A DNA stretch of 64,000 bases. Source: Lactiplantibacillus plantarum (GTDB taxonomy: Bacteria; Bacillota; Bacilli; Lactobacillales; Lactobacillaceae). The stretch covers positions 2,046,001-2,110,000 of the forward strand of contig NZ_CP039121.1 in NCBI RefSeq assembly GCF_014131735.1, given 5' to 3'. The position numbers were made by a program, and so were the translations under genes. Under the pieces are notes generated by a model, which did not search any database, was not told the origin of the DNA, and worked only from the letters and a program-made list of their open reading frames with translations. Below, piece after piece: positions 29,028 to 37,194 of this stretch. How positions within the stretch are numbered: position 1 is the first letter of the stretch; every line of letters begins with the position of its first letter.

Positions 29028-30047
29028 CTAGCGAATAATATTCTGGTCGACCCACGCATCAATTTGAGCGGTAAACGCTTGAAAGGCACGTTGATCCTCA
29101 AATGATGGAAAGTCGCCTAGTAATACTTTACCTGCTTGGTGGGCTCGTTGTCCATGTTTCTGTAAAACAACAATTGATTTTCGTGATTTTTCATCAAGAA
29201 AAAGGTTAGTCGGCAAGTTCAACAGACCTTGGAGGTAAGCCGCAGTGCTCATCCATTTTAACAGTCCTTGAGACTCTTGCGACTGAAAAATCGTCGTTGG
29301 AACAAGGAAAACACCCCAGCCGCCCGGTAACAAATGAGCCATCGCTTGCTCCATCATCAAATGATGAATGTAAGAATGACCATTCGTCGCTTTCGTTTGA
29401 AAACCTTGGACACGGTCATCCAATGGGTAGTACCCCACTGGCAAATCACCAATTACAACGGTCGTTTTCGGCATGACCAGGGAATCAATTGCGTCTTGAT
29501 GAAACAACTCCACTGCTGATCGTTGGAGATCCATGCTCATCGCGGCGATTGCCAACTGATTATCATCATTATCGACTCCGTAACCCTGAATCGGACGTGG
29601 CCGGTCCGTCTGCAACTGATTTATGACCGTAGTTAATAAGTTACCAGTCCCGACAGCAATATCCAAAATTGACAAATCAGTCGTCGATCCAACTAACTTA
29701 GCAATCAAGTATGCCGTTAACAGTCCAATCGAATCTGGTGTCATTTGATGGTTTGGATCAACGTGATCATTATGAATCGCCTTTAGTAAGGCCAACTGAA
29801 GCGCACGCCGAATTGTTTCGGCGTCCAATTGTTTTAAGTCGATCGTTTGATAGAGCTTTGTTAAAGCTGCCGTCTGTTCCGGATTTGGCTTGCCATCCTC
29901 AACATGTACAGATTGGCTTAATAAATTATCGCCAGTCTCAATGAGCGCATCCACGTAAGAAACGGATAGTTGTTGCATCAAAACTTGAACTGATTGATCT
30001 AAGACCTGAAAAAGCGTCTCGGTTTCTGCTTGTGCCAGAATACTCAC
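29028..30047 (-). CDS. Class I SAM-dependent methyltransferase (YtxK-like, N6-adenine-MTase fold)
   Basis: About 339 aa. A helical N-terminal region (ETETLFQVLDQSVQVL) precedes the SAM-binding motif ILDIAVGTGNLL and a catalytic-loop-like GDLPVGYYP in place of the classic NPPY. It resembles B. subtilis YtxK, encoded next to ackA. Without a target-recognition domain it is not a typical restriction methylase; substrate unknown. The start is uncertain: GTG 30047 overlaps a GGGAGG site, while near-cognate CTG a few codons later has better spacing. Confidence 0.8.
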   Translation of the reverse strand: MSILAQAETETLFQVLDQSVQVLMQQLSVSYVDALIETGDNLLSQSVHVEDGKPNPEQTAALTKLYQTIDLKQLDAETIRRALQLALLKAIHNDHVDPNHQMTPDSIGLLTAYLIAKLVGSTTDLSILDIAVGTGNLLTTVINQLQTDRPRPIQGYGVDNDDNQLAIAAMSMDLQRSAVELFHQDAIDSLVMPKTTVVIGDLPVGYYPLDDRVQGFQTKATNGHSYIHHLMMEQAMAHLLPGGWGVFLVPTTIFQSQESQGLLKWMSTAAYLQGLLNLPTNLFLDEKSRKSIVVLQKHGQRAHQAGKVLLGDFPSFEDQRAFQAFTAQIDAWVDQNIIR

Positions 30048-30125
30048 CCTCCCGCAAAATCTGTAATCCTTAACCATATTACTGATTTTACGCGTTAAGT
30101 TCAAGTCACGGGGTTCACTCACCAA

Positions 30126-30290
30126 TCAAGGGAGCGAATTATGCTGATAAGGGTGCTCATAGGATTGTAAAATTAAGCGATATAACGTCTGGCGAGACTG
30201 AAAATTAACGTATCGTTGGGTTTCAAACGCCCCACCAATTAACAATAAGCTAATCACCGAAAGCAGGATCGTTCCGCGTCGCTTCCTCAT
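30126..30290 (-). CDS. comGG: ComGG-like small competence pseudopilin protein (54 aa)
   Basis: Short frame from ATG 30290: MRKRRGTILLSVISLLLIGG, then a hydrophilic 34-residue tail ending HNSLP. The basic start plus a single hydrophobic helix is the ComGG layout, and it occupies the seventh position of the comG operon, overlapping comGF by 41 bases. Bacillus ComGG is about 124 aa, so this is short. Whether it is a functional minor pilin or a truncated relic cannot be told from sequence. Confidence 0.65.
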   Translation of the reverse strand: MRKRRGTILLSVISLLLIGGAFETQRYVNFQSRQTLYRLILQSYEHPYQHNSLP

Positions 30291-30738
30291 CTACCATTGT
30301 CCTCCGATCTGGTAACAGTAATTGGGCTTGAAAATGAATCCCCTTATCAGTCGTCATCGTCAGGGTCAAATCATCGGCCACGTGAAATTGCCGAACGCCC
30401 TGCATCAGATTGATTTCACCACCACCATAGTGGCGCAATCCGATTCGATGTAGGATATGATAATAAGTCAATAAATACTGTTTGCCGGTGACCGTATTAA
30501 CCAAATGAACGGCTTTTCCCGGCGTCAGACCACCCTCATCGGAAATATGGTCCACCACAAAATGGTGATCTGGATTTTCAAGCTCGTGAAGCATCAAATA
30601 CCAATCCACTGTTGGCAAATCCACTTGGGTGCGCCGGGCCAAATTGCGCTGCCCCTGAAAAAGTGTCGTCAGCACTACGGCCACGATTGCTAACGACACA
30701 ACGGCTTCAATTAACGTAAAACCGCGCCGCCTAATCAT
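30250..30738 (-). CDS. comGF: Competence minor pseudopilin ComGF
   Basis: 162-aa protein with a class III/type IV pilin-like N-terminus: IRRRGFTLIEAVVSLAIVAV, in which prepilin peptidase ComC would cut after the Gly. The C-terminal domain is beta-rich (YLLTYYHI, LTLTMTTDKGIHFQAQLLL), as in ComGF. I set the start at ATG 30738, just before the RRRGF motif; the longer frame from 30834 runs back through comGE. It overlaps comGE by 8 bases and comGG by 41. Confidence 0.85.
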   Translation of the reverse strand: MIRRRGFTLIEAVVSLAIVAVVLTTLFQGQRNLARRTQVDLPTVDWYLMLHELENPDHHFVVDHISDEGGLTPGKAVHLVNTVTGKQYLLTYYHILHRIGLRHYGGGEINLMQGVRQFHVADDLTLTMTTDKGIHFQAQLLLPDRRTMVDEEATRNDPAFGD

Positions 30739-30943
30739 GTGCTTGCTCCGGTATCCTGGATAATAGCTGCTGACGTTGCCGGTCTTCATATTGTTTTCTG
30801 GCCGTCTGAATCGCCTGCAAGGTCTGGCGTTCATGTGACTGCATCATAATCTCTAAACTTTCAAACCCAATCAAACCACCCATCAATAGCCCCAGAGCGG
30901 TAATCGTTTCAATCATCAAAAAACCCATTCGCGTCTTTAACAT
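30731..30943 (-). CDS. comGE: Competence minor pseudopilin ComGE
   Basis: 70-aa pilin-like protein: a GFLMIETITALGLLMGGLIG hydrophobic helix preceded by a short basic leader, then a charged tail (ERQTLQAIQTARKQYEDRQR). The G-F/L-E pattern preserves the Glu at mature position 5 expected for pilin assembly. It overlaps comGD by 35 bases and comGF by 8, and is identified mainly by operon position and N-terminal pattern. Confidence 0.8.
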   Translation of the reverse strand: MLKTRMGFLMIETITALGLLMGGLIGFESLEIMMQSHERQTLQAIQTARKQYEDRQRQQLLSRIPEQAHD

Positions 30944-31382
30944 GTGTGACTTTATAGGCCCCCCACCCCATCAAAGCATTCAGTTTGATTTTCTGCTTCG
31001 GCTGTAATTGCGACTTGAAAATAACCACTGCTAGCTGTGGATGCCCATTTTTCTGGATTTGAATATCACGACCGCGCTCTGTTTTTAATGTTGCAGGCAG
31101 TGGGAGATGCCACTGTGGGCCACTGATAGGCCGCCCCCGCTTGCCACCCCAAGTCACGACTTCTGTGCCACGAAAGCTCACGACCTGGGGCTGACCCGTC
31201 ACACTAGCGGTTAAGGTCTGTTGCTGCCACATCGTTTGTAACTCCCGCCAGAAAGCCTGTTCCGCATTCTGTTGGCGTTGCCGTGTGGGAAAACGGTGCA
31301 CAGCAATCACCGCCACACTAGCCACGATCGCCAAGACCGCTACCGTTTCGATTAAGGTAAATCCCTGTCGCTTAACCACCAA
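30909..31382 (-). CDS. comGD: Competence minor pseudopilin ComGD
   Basis: 157-aa pseudopilin with the processing motif KRQGFTLIETVAVLAIVASV at the start, followed by a globular beta-rich domain (VVSFRGTEVVTWGG, LAVVIFKS). Start is TTG or GTG at 31382/31379 and overlaps the comGC end by about 11 bases, so translation is coupled. It is required with ComGC/E/F/G for the transformation pilus in studied Gram-positives. Confidence 0.87.
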   Translation of the reverse strand: MVVKRQGFTLIETVAVLAIVASVAVIAVHRFPTRQRQQNAEQAFWRELQTMWQQQTLTASVTGQPQVVSFRGTEVVTWGGKRGRPISGPQWHLPLPATLKTERGRDIQIQKNGHPQLAVVIFKSQLQPKQKIKLNALMGWGAYKVTHVKDANGFFDD

Positions 31383-31728
31383 CTACTTTTTGTGGTTGCG
31401 GCCGTACCGGACTAATGCCCTGTGACTTAGCCTGCTTATATTGACCATCGTTAATATATCCCTTGTTCCGAAGTTCTTCTAACATTGCGTCGTCATCCGT
31501 GACGGTCTTACCCGTATCATTCGCATACATTTCAGCCTGATTTTGAACAACTTCAGTCAGGGCTTCTTGTTGGCGACCAGCCGCCTGTTTACGTTGTTGA
31601 TTCAAATTGGGCACCACGATCAACATCAAGAGACTGATGATCGCCAATACGATCACCATTTCAATTAAGGTAAAACCGCGCTGTGGTGCTGCCGTTTTTT
31701 TCATCAAGCGTTTCATTAATAATGTCAT
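31372..31728 (-). CDS. comGC: Major competence pseudopilin ComGC
   Basis: 118-aa major pilin of the DNA-uptake pilus. The leader (MTLLMKRLMKKTAAPQRG) is cut before FTLIEMVIVLAIISLLMLIV; Glu5 of the mature protein is present. A short C-terminal domain follows (ANDTGKTVTDDDAMLEELRN) and a Pro-Gln-rich end. ATG 31728 is chosen for its GGGGGAGA site 7 bases upstream, whereas the long frame from 31830 runs back into comGB. Confidence 0.92.
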   Translation of the reverse strand: MTLLMKRLMKKTAAPQRGFTLIEMVIVLAIISLLMLIVVPNLNQQRKQAAGRQQEALTEVVQNQAEMYANDTGKTVTDDDAMLEELRNKGYINDGQYKQAKSQGISPVRPQPQKVVGG

Positions 31729-32741
31729 TTTAAAATCTCCCCCATTGATTGATACATCGGTAATAACAAACTCAAGTATGTGCCGACAACGACGAGTGCA
31801 ATAATGCCAAACATGATGGGTTGAATCCAACCAATCATCCGGTTCAACTGTCGAATCAAGCGTTCGTACTGCAAAGTTGCAAAGTATAGTAATTCCTGAC
31901 TTAACTGTTCTGCCGGACTCTCTTTGCCGACCAGTAGTGCTAACTCATCAGGTAATAATCGGTCCTCCTGGATAATTGTGACTAACGAAGTCCCAGTCAG
32001 TAACGCCTGTTCGATAACCTGCCCTTGCTGATAAATCAGCGCCTTAGTTTGAAAGTGCTGACTGACTTCACAAATGCCACGAATCCCTAAACCACCAGTC
32101 AGCAGCATACCCGCATTAAGGCTTAAATAGTAACCACAGTAGTTTCTGATCAGGGGACCAATCAAGGGGACTTGAGCCAACCACTGATAGCGCCGCCGAA
32201 TGGGTAATCGGCTAACTTGAAGGCCAACCAGCAATAAGCAAATCACCAAGGTAATGACCGTGATACCGCTAAACCATTGCCAATTCGCGATTGTCCCACT
32301 ACCATTACCACCATGAGCAAGACTCGGTAAAATCGCAGCTTTGACCGTGCCTAAAGTTCCCAGCAGTAGAATTAACAGCAGACAAGGGTACTGTAACAAC
32401 CGCCGAATTTGGCGTCCCTGTTCAGCACGCGCTCGCATTAATTGACCTGCCTGCATCAAGGTCCGGCGTAATTCACCATGAGTCTCAGCAATTAAGAACT
32501 GGTAATACAAGTCCACCGCAATGTATGGACGCAGCGCCATAGACAAATCATCACCCGCGGCTAAACGCCCCAGCGCGGGCTGCAAGGATTGAAAGGCCGG
32601 TCCTTCTACATCCAATGTAAATTGAAAGGCTTGCTGAAACGAGAAGCCGTTGCCTAGCAAGTCGGCTAGCGTTTCAAACAGCTTCGCCTGCATAGCAATC
32701 GGAAGCCGTTTACGCTTCCTTAAGTTGATTGGCCGTCGCAT
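31725..32741 (-). CDS. comGB: Competence pilus inner-membrane platform protein ComGB
   Basis: About 338 aa, GspF/PilC-type platform protein. Two GspF domains are visible: an N-terminal one with LADLLGNGFSFQQAF and a second with NAGMLLTGGLGIRGICEV. Three hydrophobic segments lie near residues 126-145, 160-180 and 310-335. It anchors the ComGA ATPase to the pilus. The start is uncertain: ATG 32741 is reported, while 32774 and 32693 are alternatives, because none has a strong ribosome site. It overlaps comGA. Confidence 0.87.
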   Translation of the reverse strand: MRRPINLRKRKRLPIAMQAKLFETLADLLGNGFSFQQAFQFTLDVEGPAFQSLQPALGRLAAGDDLSMALRPYIAVDLYYQFLIAETHGELRRTLMQAGQLMRARAEQGRQIRRLLQYPCLLLILLLGTLGTVKAAILPSLAHGGNGSGTIANWQWFSGITVITLVICLLLVGLQVSRLPIRRRYQWLAQVPLIGPLIRNYCGYYLSLNAGMLLTGGLGIRGICEVSQHFQTKALIYQQGQVIEQALLTGTSLVTIIQEDRLLPDELALLVGKESPAEQLSQELLYFATLQYERLIRQLNRMIGWIQPIMFGIIALVVVGTYLSLLLPMYQSMGEILK

Positions 32742-33684
32742 GATCGAGACGGCCCGCTGCCAATTGTTCATCAATTAACTCCGCCCACCTTTCAGTCATC
32801 ATTTGCGACGTTTTGGGCATTGCATGCGGTAACACGACCGTATCGAAAATCGTCGCCACGCTGCCATTCGTCACTGGTACGAGGCGCTGATAGGACATTG
32901 CAGTTAAAGCCTGCTCCAAAACAGCGGCTTCCACTCCCAATTGCGTCAACCGGGGAATAATCCCGTAGACACCGCGCGCATGAATAGTACTTAAAACTAA
33001 GTGACCACTTAGCGCTGCCTGTACCGCAATCCGAGCCGTTTCGGCATCACGAATCTCACCAATAATAAAGACGTCGGGATGGTGGCGTAACCCAACCTTC
33101 AGTAAATCGCCATACGCCATCTGGGCCGGTGCGTTTACTTGTAGTTGTAAAAATTGTGGTTCATAAATTTCAACCGGATCTTCGATCGTCATGACTAGCC
33201 GTTGGCCACGAAGCTGCCGCACAAGATCATACATCGTGGAAGTTTTGCCAGAACCCATCGGCCCGGAAAATAAGATCAATCCCGTTCGTCGCATTAATTG
33301 ACTCAATTGTTGCCGTTGCTGTGGGACCAAATAGCTCAATTTTCGGGCCGGACCTTCATACAATAACCGGACAACCAACGACTCACGGTCCAAAAAGTCG
33401 CCAACTGCCGAGATTCGCAAATTTAAAGTTTGCTCTGCCAATGTTAACGTCATCGCCCCTAATTGGGGCCGCCGATGATCACTAATCGCCATGTTACTAC
33501 GGTATTTGATGTGATTCATCAATTGCTGGGCCAACTCAGTTGTAATCTGAGTAAGTGCCCGCAAACTGCCTGCTGCTTGCACTAACACCTGATACCCTTC
33601 TGCCGTGGGTAACCAATAAATATCACTGGCCCGCTGATTCACGGCTGCCTGAATGATTTCGTTCAACTCTGCTTCAATCACCAT
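32710..33684 (-). CDS. comGA: Competence pilus assembly ATPase ComGA
   Basis: 324-aa GspE/PilB-type secretion ATPase. Walker A GPMGSGKTST is near residue 147, the Asp box and Walker B follow (MTIEDPVE, VFIIGEIRD), and a His box (LSTIHARG) is present. It drives extension of the competence pilus from the cytoplasmic face. It is the first gene of comGA-GG, with AAAGGAG upstream of the ATG and a competence-type promoter candidate 30 bases ahead. Confidence 0.94.
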   Translation of the reverse strand: MVIEAELNEIIQAAVNQRASDIYWLPTAEGYQVLVQAAGSLRALTQITTELAQQLMNHIKYRSNMAISDHRRPQLGAMTLTLAEQTLNLRISAVGDFLDRESLVVRLLYEGPARKLSYLVPQQRQQLSQLMRRTGLILFSGPMGSGKTSTMYDLVRQLRGQRLVMTIEDPVEIYEPQFLQLQVNAPAQMAYGDLLKVGLRHHPDVFIIGEIRDAETARIAVQAALSGHLVLSTIHARGVYGIIPRLTQLGVEAAVLEQALTAMSYQRLVPVTNGSVATIFDTVVLPHAMPKTSQMMTERWAELIDEQLAAGRLDHATANQLKEA

Positions 33685-33714
33685 TTATCATGGTCACGCT
33701 CCTTTCAATCATTA

Positions 33715-33722
33715 GTTTCGTA
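33715..33722 (-). promoter_or_regulatory. Possible competence sigma-factor box (cin-box-like) before comGA
   Basis: TACGAAAC on the minus strand, about 31 bases upstream of the comGA ATG. It resembles the streptococcal ComX box TACGAATA at six of eight positions. No good TTGACA/TATAAT promoter is visible in the comG upstream region, which fits an alternative sigma factor, but the match is partial. Confidence 0.35.
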
Positions 33723-33766
33723 ACAACGACCACTTTCCACGAAAAAAATGACATTTATTTTGGCAT

Positions 33767-33810
33767 CAAAAAAGCTGTTCCAGAAATAACAAATTATTTC
33801 CAGAACAGCT
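33767..33810 (-). terminator. Terminator of the ribokinase gene
   Basis: AGCTGTTC...GAACAGCT stem extended by AAATA/TATTT around a 3-base internal mismatch, followed by TTTTTTG on the minus strand. It insulates comG from rbsK. Confidence 0.8.
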
Positions 33811-33883
33811 CGTCATCGCATATTTTCATTTGCAATCCTAACATACGGCGTTATAAGCGCCCCGATATAAACCAATTAAGGCG

Positions 33884-34804
33884 TTAGGCCCGCTCAGCCG
33901 CTTCAATGGCTTCCTTAGTTGGAATCGATGGTTGCGCACCCAATTTTTGAACAGCTATCGAAGATGCCCGGTTGGCAAACCGTACCGCAGCGGCCAAATT
34001 ACTAAAGTCTGGCATTAAGACCGAACTGAGTGCACCAATAAAGGTGTCCCCAGCTGCAGTCGTGTCAACGGCCTCAACCTTATAAGCTGGGACGAAGCCG
34101 TGCTCAGCACCGCGCATCCAGAAAGCGCCTTTACTCCCAACGGTAATGATCACGTTAGCAACGCCCAGCGCCTGCAACTTCTGTGCGCCCTGAATCATCG
34201 ATTGCTCATCAGTAATGTGCACGCCAGTCAAGGTTTCCGTCTCAGTTTCGTTAGGAACAATTAAGTCGGTCGTCGCTAGTAATTCTGCGGGCACCGTCGT
34301 CGTAGCTGGTGCCGGGTTTAAAATCGTTTTTTGCCCAGCGGCCTGAGCCAATTCAAACCCTCGAATCGTTGCTGCAATCGGCGTTTCAAACTGTGCAATC
34401 AAAAAAGTACTAGCGCTAATTGCGGGTTGGGCCCGTTCGACATCTTCGGCCGTAACCTGCTGATTAGTTCCACCATCGATTAAGATACGGTTCTCACTAC
34501 TACTATCTAACAAGATGAAAGCTGAGCCGGTACTAGCCACATTGCTATGTTGAACATATTGGTCATTAACACCACTATTCGTCAACTGCTGCACCATAAA
34601 GGCCCCTTCCTGATCAGTACCAACTTTACCGATAAAAGTCGTTTGGGCACCAGCGCGCGCGGCTGCGATGGCTTGGTTAGCCCCTTTACCCCCACCAGCG
34701 ACACTCTTACCAGTCAGCGGTAGCGTTTCACCAGGCTTAGGAAAACGCTTGAAACGCAAAATCGAATCAACATTCAAACTACCTAGTACGGTTACTTTAT
34801 TCAT
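33884..34804 (-). CDS. rbsK: Ribokinase (PfkB family)
   Basis: 306-aa sugar kinase, ATP-dependent phosphorylation of ribose to ribose 5-phosphate. PfkB signatures are the N-terminal GGGKGANQAIAAARAG (signature 1) and the C-terminal DTTAAGDTFIGAL with the catalytic Asp (signature 2). GSLNVD near the start is typical of ribokinases rather than fructokinases. It stands alone with its own terminator; no ribose transporter or RbsR is adjacent, so the physiological substrate is inferred from the family. Confidence 0.88.
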   Translation of the reverse strand: MNKVTVLGSLNVDSILRFKRFPKPGETLPLTGKSVAGGGKGANQAIAAARAGAQTTFIGKVGTDQEGAFMVQQLTNSGVNDQYVQHSNVASTGSAFILLDSSSENRILIDGGTNQQVTAEDVERAQPAISASTFLIAQFETPIAATIRGFELAQAAGQKTILNPAPATTTVPAELLATTDLIVPNETETETLTGVHITDEQSMIQGAQKLQALGVANVIITVGSKGAFWMRGAEHGFVPAYKVEAVDTTAAGDTFIGALSSVLMPDFSNLAAAVRFANRASSIAVQKLGAQPSIPTKEAIEAAERA

Positions 34805-34891
34805 GATTATTCGTCCCTTCAGTATTCAACTGCTCTAATTTTAGCAAACTGGCCTGTTCGACGCACTTGTTTTACTAATATTTTAAGCAAT

Positions 34892-34930
34892 AAAAAACGT
34901 GGTTCTTGATTTATCATCAAAGAACCACGT
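34892..34930 (-). terminator. Terminator after yebC
   Basis: Thirteen-base stem ACGTGGTTCTT.GA with its complement around TTTATCA, followed by TTTTTTA on the minus strand. Confidence 0.85.
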
Positions 34931-34940
34931 CTTTTCATCA

Positions 34941-35669
34941 TTAATCTGGGTAGTTAGCAGCTTCGTATACTTCTGATACGTCGTCGTTATCTTCCAATTC
35001 ATCAATCATGTGTTGTAACTTTTCCACTTTATCAGCAGGAACGTCCGTTAGGTTTTCAGGAATCATGGTTAATTCAGCTGTTTCCAACTTGTAACCATTA
35101 GCTTCGAGGGCATCACGAACGGCAGCTAATTGTTTAGGATCAGTGTAAATTTCAAACGCTTCGTCGCTTGATTGTAAATCGTCGCCACCAGCATCTAAAA
35201 CGTCCATCAACATCGTATCTTCGTCGGTATCTAAATCTTCGCGACTGATCACGATGTAACCCTTACGATCAAACATGTAACTAACCGCACCAGTTGCGGC
35301 TAAAGCCCCACCATGATGCGTGAACGCTGAACGAACCGCCGCAGCAGTCCGGTTTTTGTTATCAGTTAATGCGTGAACCAGAACGGCGATACCACCAGGG
35401 CCGTAGCCTTCGTAAGTAACTTCTTCGTAGTTCTCCGCACCGGAGCCACTACCTTTATCAACCGCCCGTTTAATATTGTCTTTAGGCATGTTGGCAGCTT
35501 TGGCCTTATCCATAACTAACCGCAATTGCGCGTTAGAATCTGGATCAGGACCCCCGGCTTTTACAGCCATATAAAGTTCACGGGAAATCTTTTGAAAGAC
35601 TTTCCCACGTTTAGCATCTTGGGCGTTCTTACGTCCTTGAATGTTATGCCATTTTGAATGTCCTGACAT
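34941..35669 (-). CDS. YebC/PmpR family regulator (TACO1-like)
   Basis: 242-aa protein opening with the invariant [19 protein letters not shown] and holding [15 protein letters not shown] (here [20 protein letters not shown]) and [16 protein letters not shown] blocks. Family members act as transcription regulators or, by more recent work, relieve ribosome stalling at proline stretches. Its 3' end is closed by a strong terminator. The upstream gap (35670-35886) is AT-rich, with no gene seen. Confidence 0.93.
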   Translation of the reverse strand: MSGHSKWHNIQGRKNAQDAKRGKVFQKISRELYMAVKAGGPDPDSNAQLRLVMDKAKAANMPKDNIKRAVDKGSGSGAENYEEVTYEGYGPGGIAVLVHALTDNKNRTAAAVRSAFTHHGGALAATGAVSYMFDRKGYIVISREDLDTDEDTMLMDVLDAGGDDLQSSDEAFEIYTDPKQLAAVRDALEANGYKLETAELTMIPENLTDVPADKVEKLQHMIDELEDNDDVSEVYEAANYPD

Positions 35670-35886
35670 GTGTGACTCCTTCTTTCATATTTATTTTCAG
35701 TTTAGTAGATAAACATACGTAAAGTATGATAGCAAAAAAAGCGAGCGATTTCAAGCACTAGAACCAAGGGCGTCCAAGTTCTGCGATTTTTATTGCAAAT
35801 CTAATGAACCAGTTTCGTTATTGGACTCTCTTTCAAATTTGAAATTTCAGTTTGCTAATGACAACCACAACCACGACAAACTGGTG

Positions 35887-36207
35887 TTATGGCCGTAAAT
35901 ATGCGTAACCCACAGCTTGCAAGTCCACGATTCGCACCACACCAGCGGGAACGACCGTCACACTGGCAGGAAGTTGGGCCGCAGTCATTTGATGACTCAC
36001 CATGGCATTATGGCAAGCATCAATCTCAACTTGCGGTAACGTCTGTTGTAATGGCTTCCAGGCACCAGTTACCAGCGTCGTGATAGCGGGCCCGTTGACC
36101 ACAACCACCACCGTACTAGTTGGCCGGGCTGCCAAAAAATTCTGCACATTGCTTATGGCCGTTGCGACCTTAGCCGGCTCGTCGACATGGACTACTAAGT
36201 TAGTCAT
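35887..36207 (-). CDS. DsrE-family-like small protein
   Basis: 106-aa protein resembling DsrE/DsrF-type single-domain proteins: an early strand NLVVHVDEP, a helix KVATAISNV, the strand VVVVVNGPAI, and a Cys in IDACHNAM where sulfur-carrier members keep an active-site Cys. The role is unknown. Its start overlaps the TIM-barrel gene stop by 8 bases, so the pair is translated together. Family assignment is by pattern, not by search. Confidence 0.65.
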   Translation of the reverse strand: MTNLVVHVDEPAKVATAISNVQNFLAARPTSTVVVVVNGPAITTLVTGAWKPLQQTLPQVEIDACHNAMVSHQMTAAQLPASVTVVPAGVVRIVDLQAVGYAYLRP

Positions 36208-37072
36208 TCGCTTGTCCTCCCTCGATCGACCGCAGTTCGAGTGCGCGTAGATAGTGATAGCTACTCAACATGTTAGCGCAGGTCGCATCCGTTTCATCCG
36301 GCACTTCATAAATCATGGTAGCGTGCGGGTTGAGGACTGGTAACACCCGCTGCCAGTCAATCAGTCCCTGCCCTAAAGGTAAACTATCGTGCCGCGTCCC
36401 CATCGAATCAACCAAATGATAATGTTGAATGAGTGGAGCCAGCCGCTTCAAAGCCAACATGGTCAATTCCATATCACCGTGCAGCGCAATGAAGACGTGG
36501 CTCAAATCACAAACCAGCGGATAATGATGCTGAATGATACGCTCATCTAACTGGGGATCACCATACATAAAACTTGCCGTTACCCCATTTTCAATCACGA
36601 CATGTCCACTCGCCTGACGAACCAAATTATCCAACCGCTCAAAGACCACGTCACGTGCAACCTGCAAGGACTCATACTCATCGATCAAGCGCCCACTGTC
36701 GCTACCATAGCCACCGTGTACGAGCACCTTGACATCCAATTCCGTCGCCAACGCAAGTAACTGGGCCGTACTCGTTTGTAGGAATTGGTACGCCGCAGCT
36801 TCACGATGTGGATCAAGCAATTGATCAAGATGAACGCCTTGATAACTCATAGGGTGATGAATCACAATTTGCTCGGTGACAGTTGTCTTTACAAATTGGA
36901 CAGCTGTTTTAAGTGTCTGAAATGCTTCCGGTTCAAAGTCCGTGGCACTCGTAAAAAATTCAAATACTTCGGGCCGGTATTGCAAACGATCCATTAATTG
37001 TGCGGGTGCTTGGGACGCCTTCAAGCCTAACTTAATTTTTCCGGGCCGTGGCCGCATTATTAGTTGTGTCAT
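36200..37072 (-). CDS. Sugar phosphate isomerase/epimerase-like TIM-barrel protein
   Basis: 290-aa barrel of the xylose-isomerase-like/AP-endonuclease 2 superfamily. Probable metal ligands are the Glu of VIENGVTASF, the Asp and His of CDLSHVF, the His of HLVDSMG and the Glu of MIYEVPDE. Members include sugar epimerases and endonuclease IV; no DNA-binding loops are obvious, so sugar or small-metabolite chemistry is likelier. It is followed directly by the DsrE-like gene and preceded by ccpA's neighbourhood. Substrate unknown. Confidence 0.75.
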   Translation of the reverse strand: MTQLIMRPRPGKIKLGLKASQAPAQLMDRLQYRPEVFEFFTSATDFEPEAFQTLKTAVQFVKTTVTEQIVIHHPMSYQGVHLDQLLDPHREAAAYQFLQTSTAQLLALATELDVKVLVHGGYGSDSGRLIDEYESLQVARDVVFERLDNLVRQASGHVVIENGVTASFMYGDPQLDERIIQHHYPLVCDLSHVFIALHGDMELTMLALKRLAPLIQHYHLVDSMGTRHDSLPLGQGLIDWQRVLPVLNPHATMIYEVPDETDATCANMLSSYHYLRALELRSIEGGQAND

Positions 37073-37194
37073 CCGTTTAACTCATCCTTTCACGCATTCC
37101 AAAACCAAAAAAGGCTTGGAATAAATATTCCAAACCTAGTATAACGCTATCGTTCTAAATTATGCCAACGTCACTAGCTGGCAGACAACCGAAC

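Noticed and set aside
29028..30047. Restriction-modification methylase
   Set aside because: The fold is N6-MTase-like, but there is no target-recognition domain, the NPPY is altered and no endonuclease is nearby; the position next to ackA points to YtxK.
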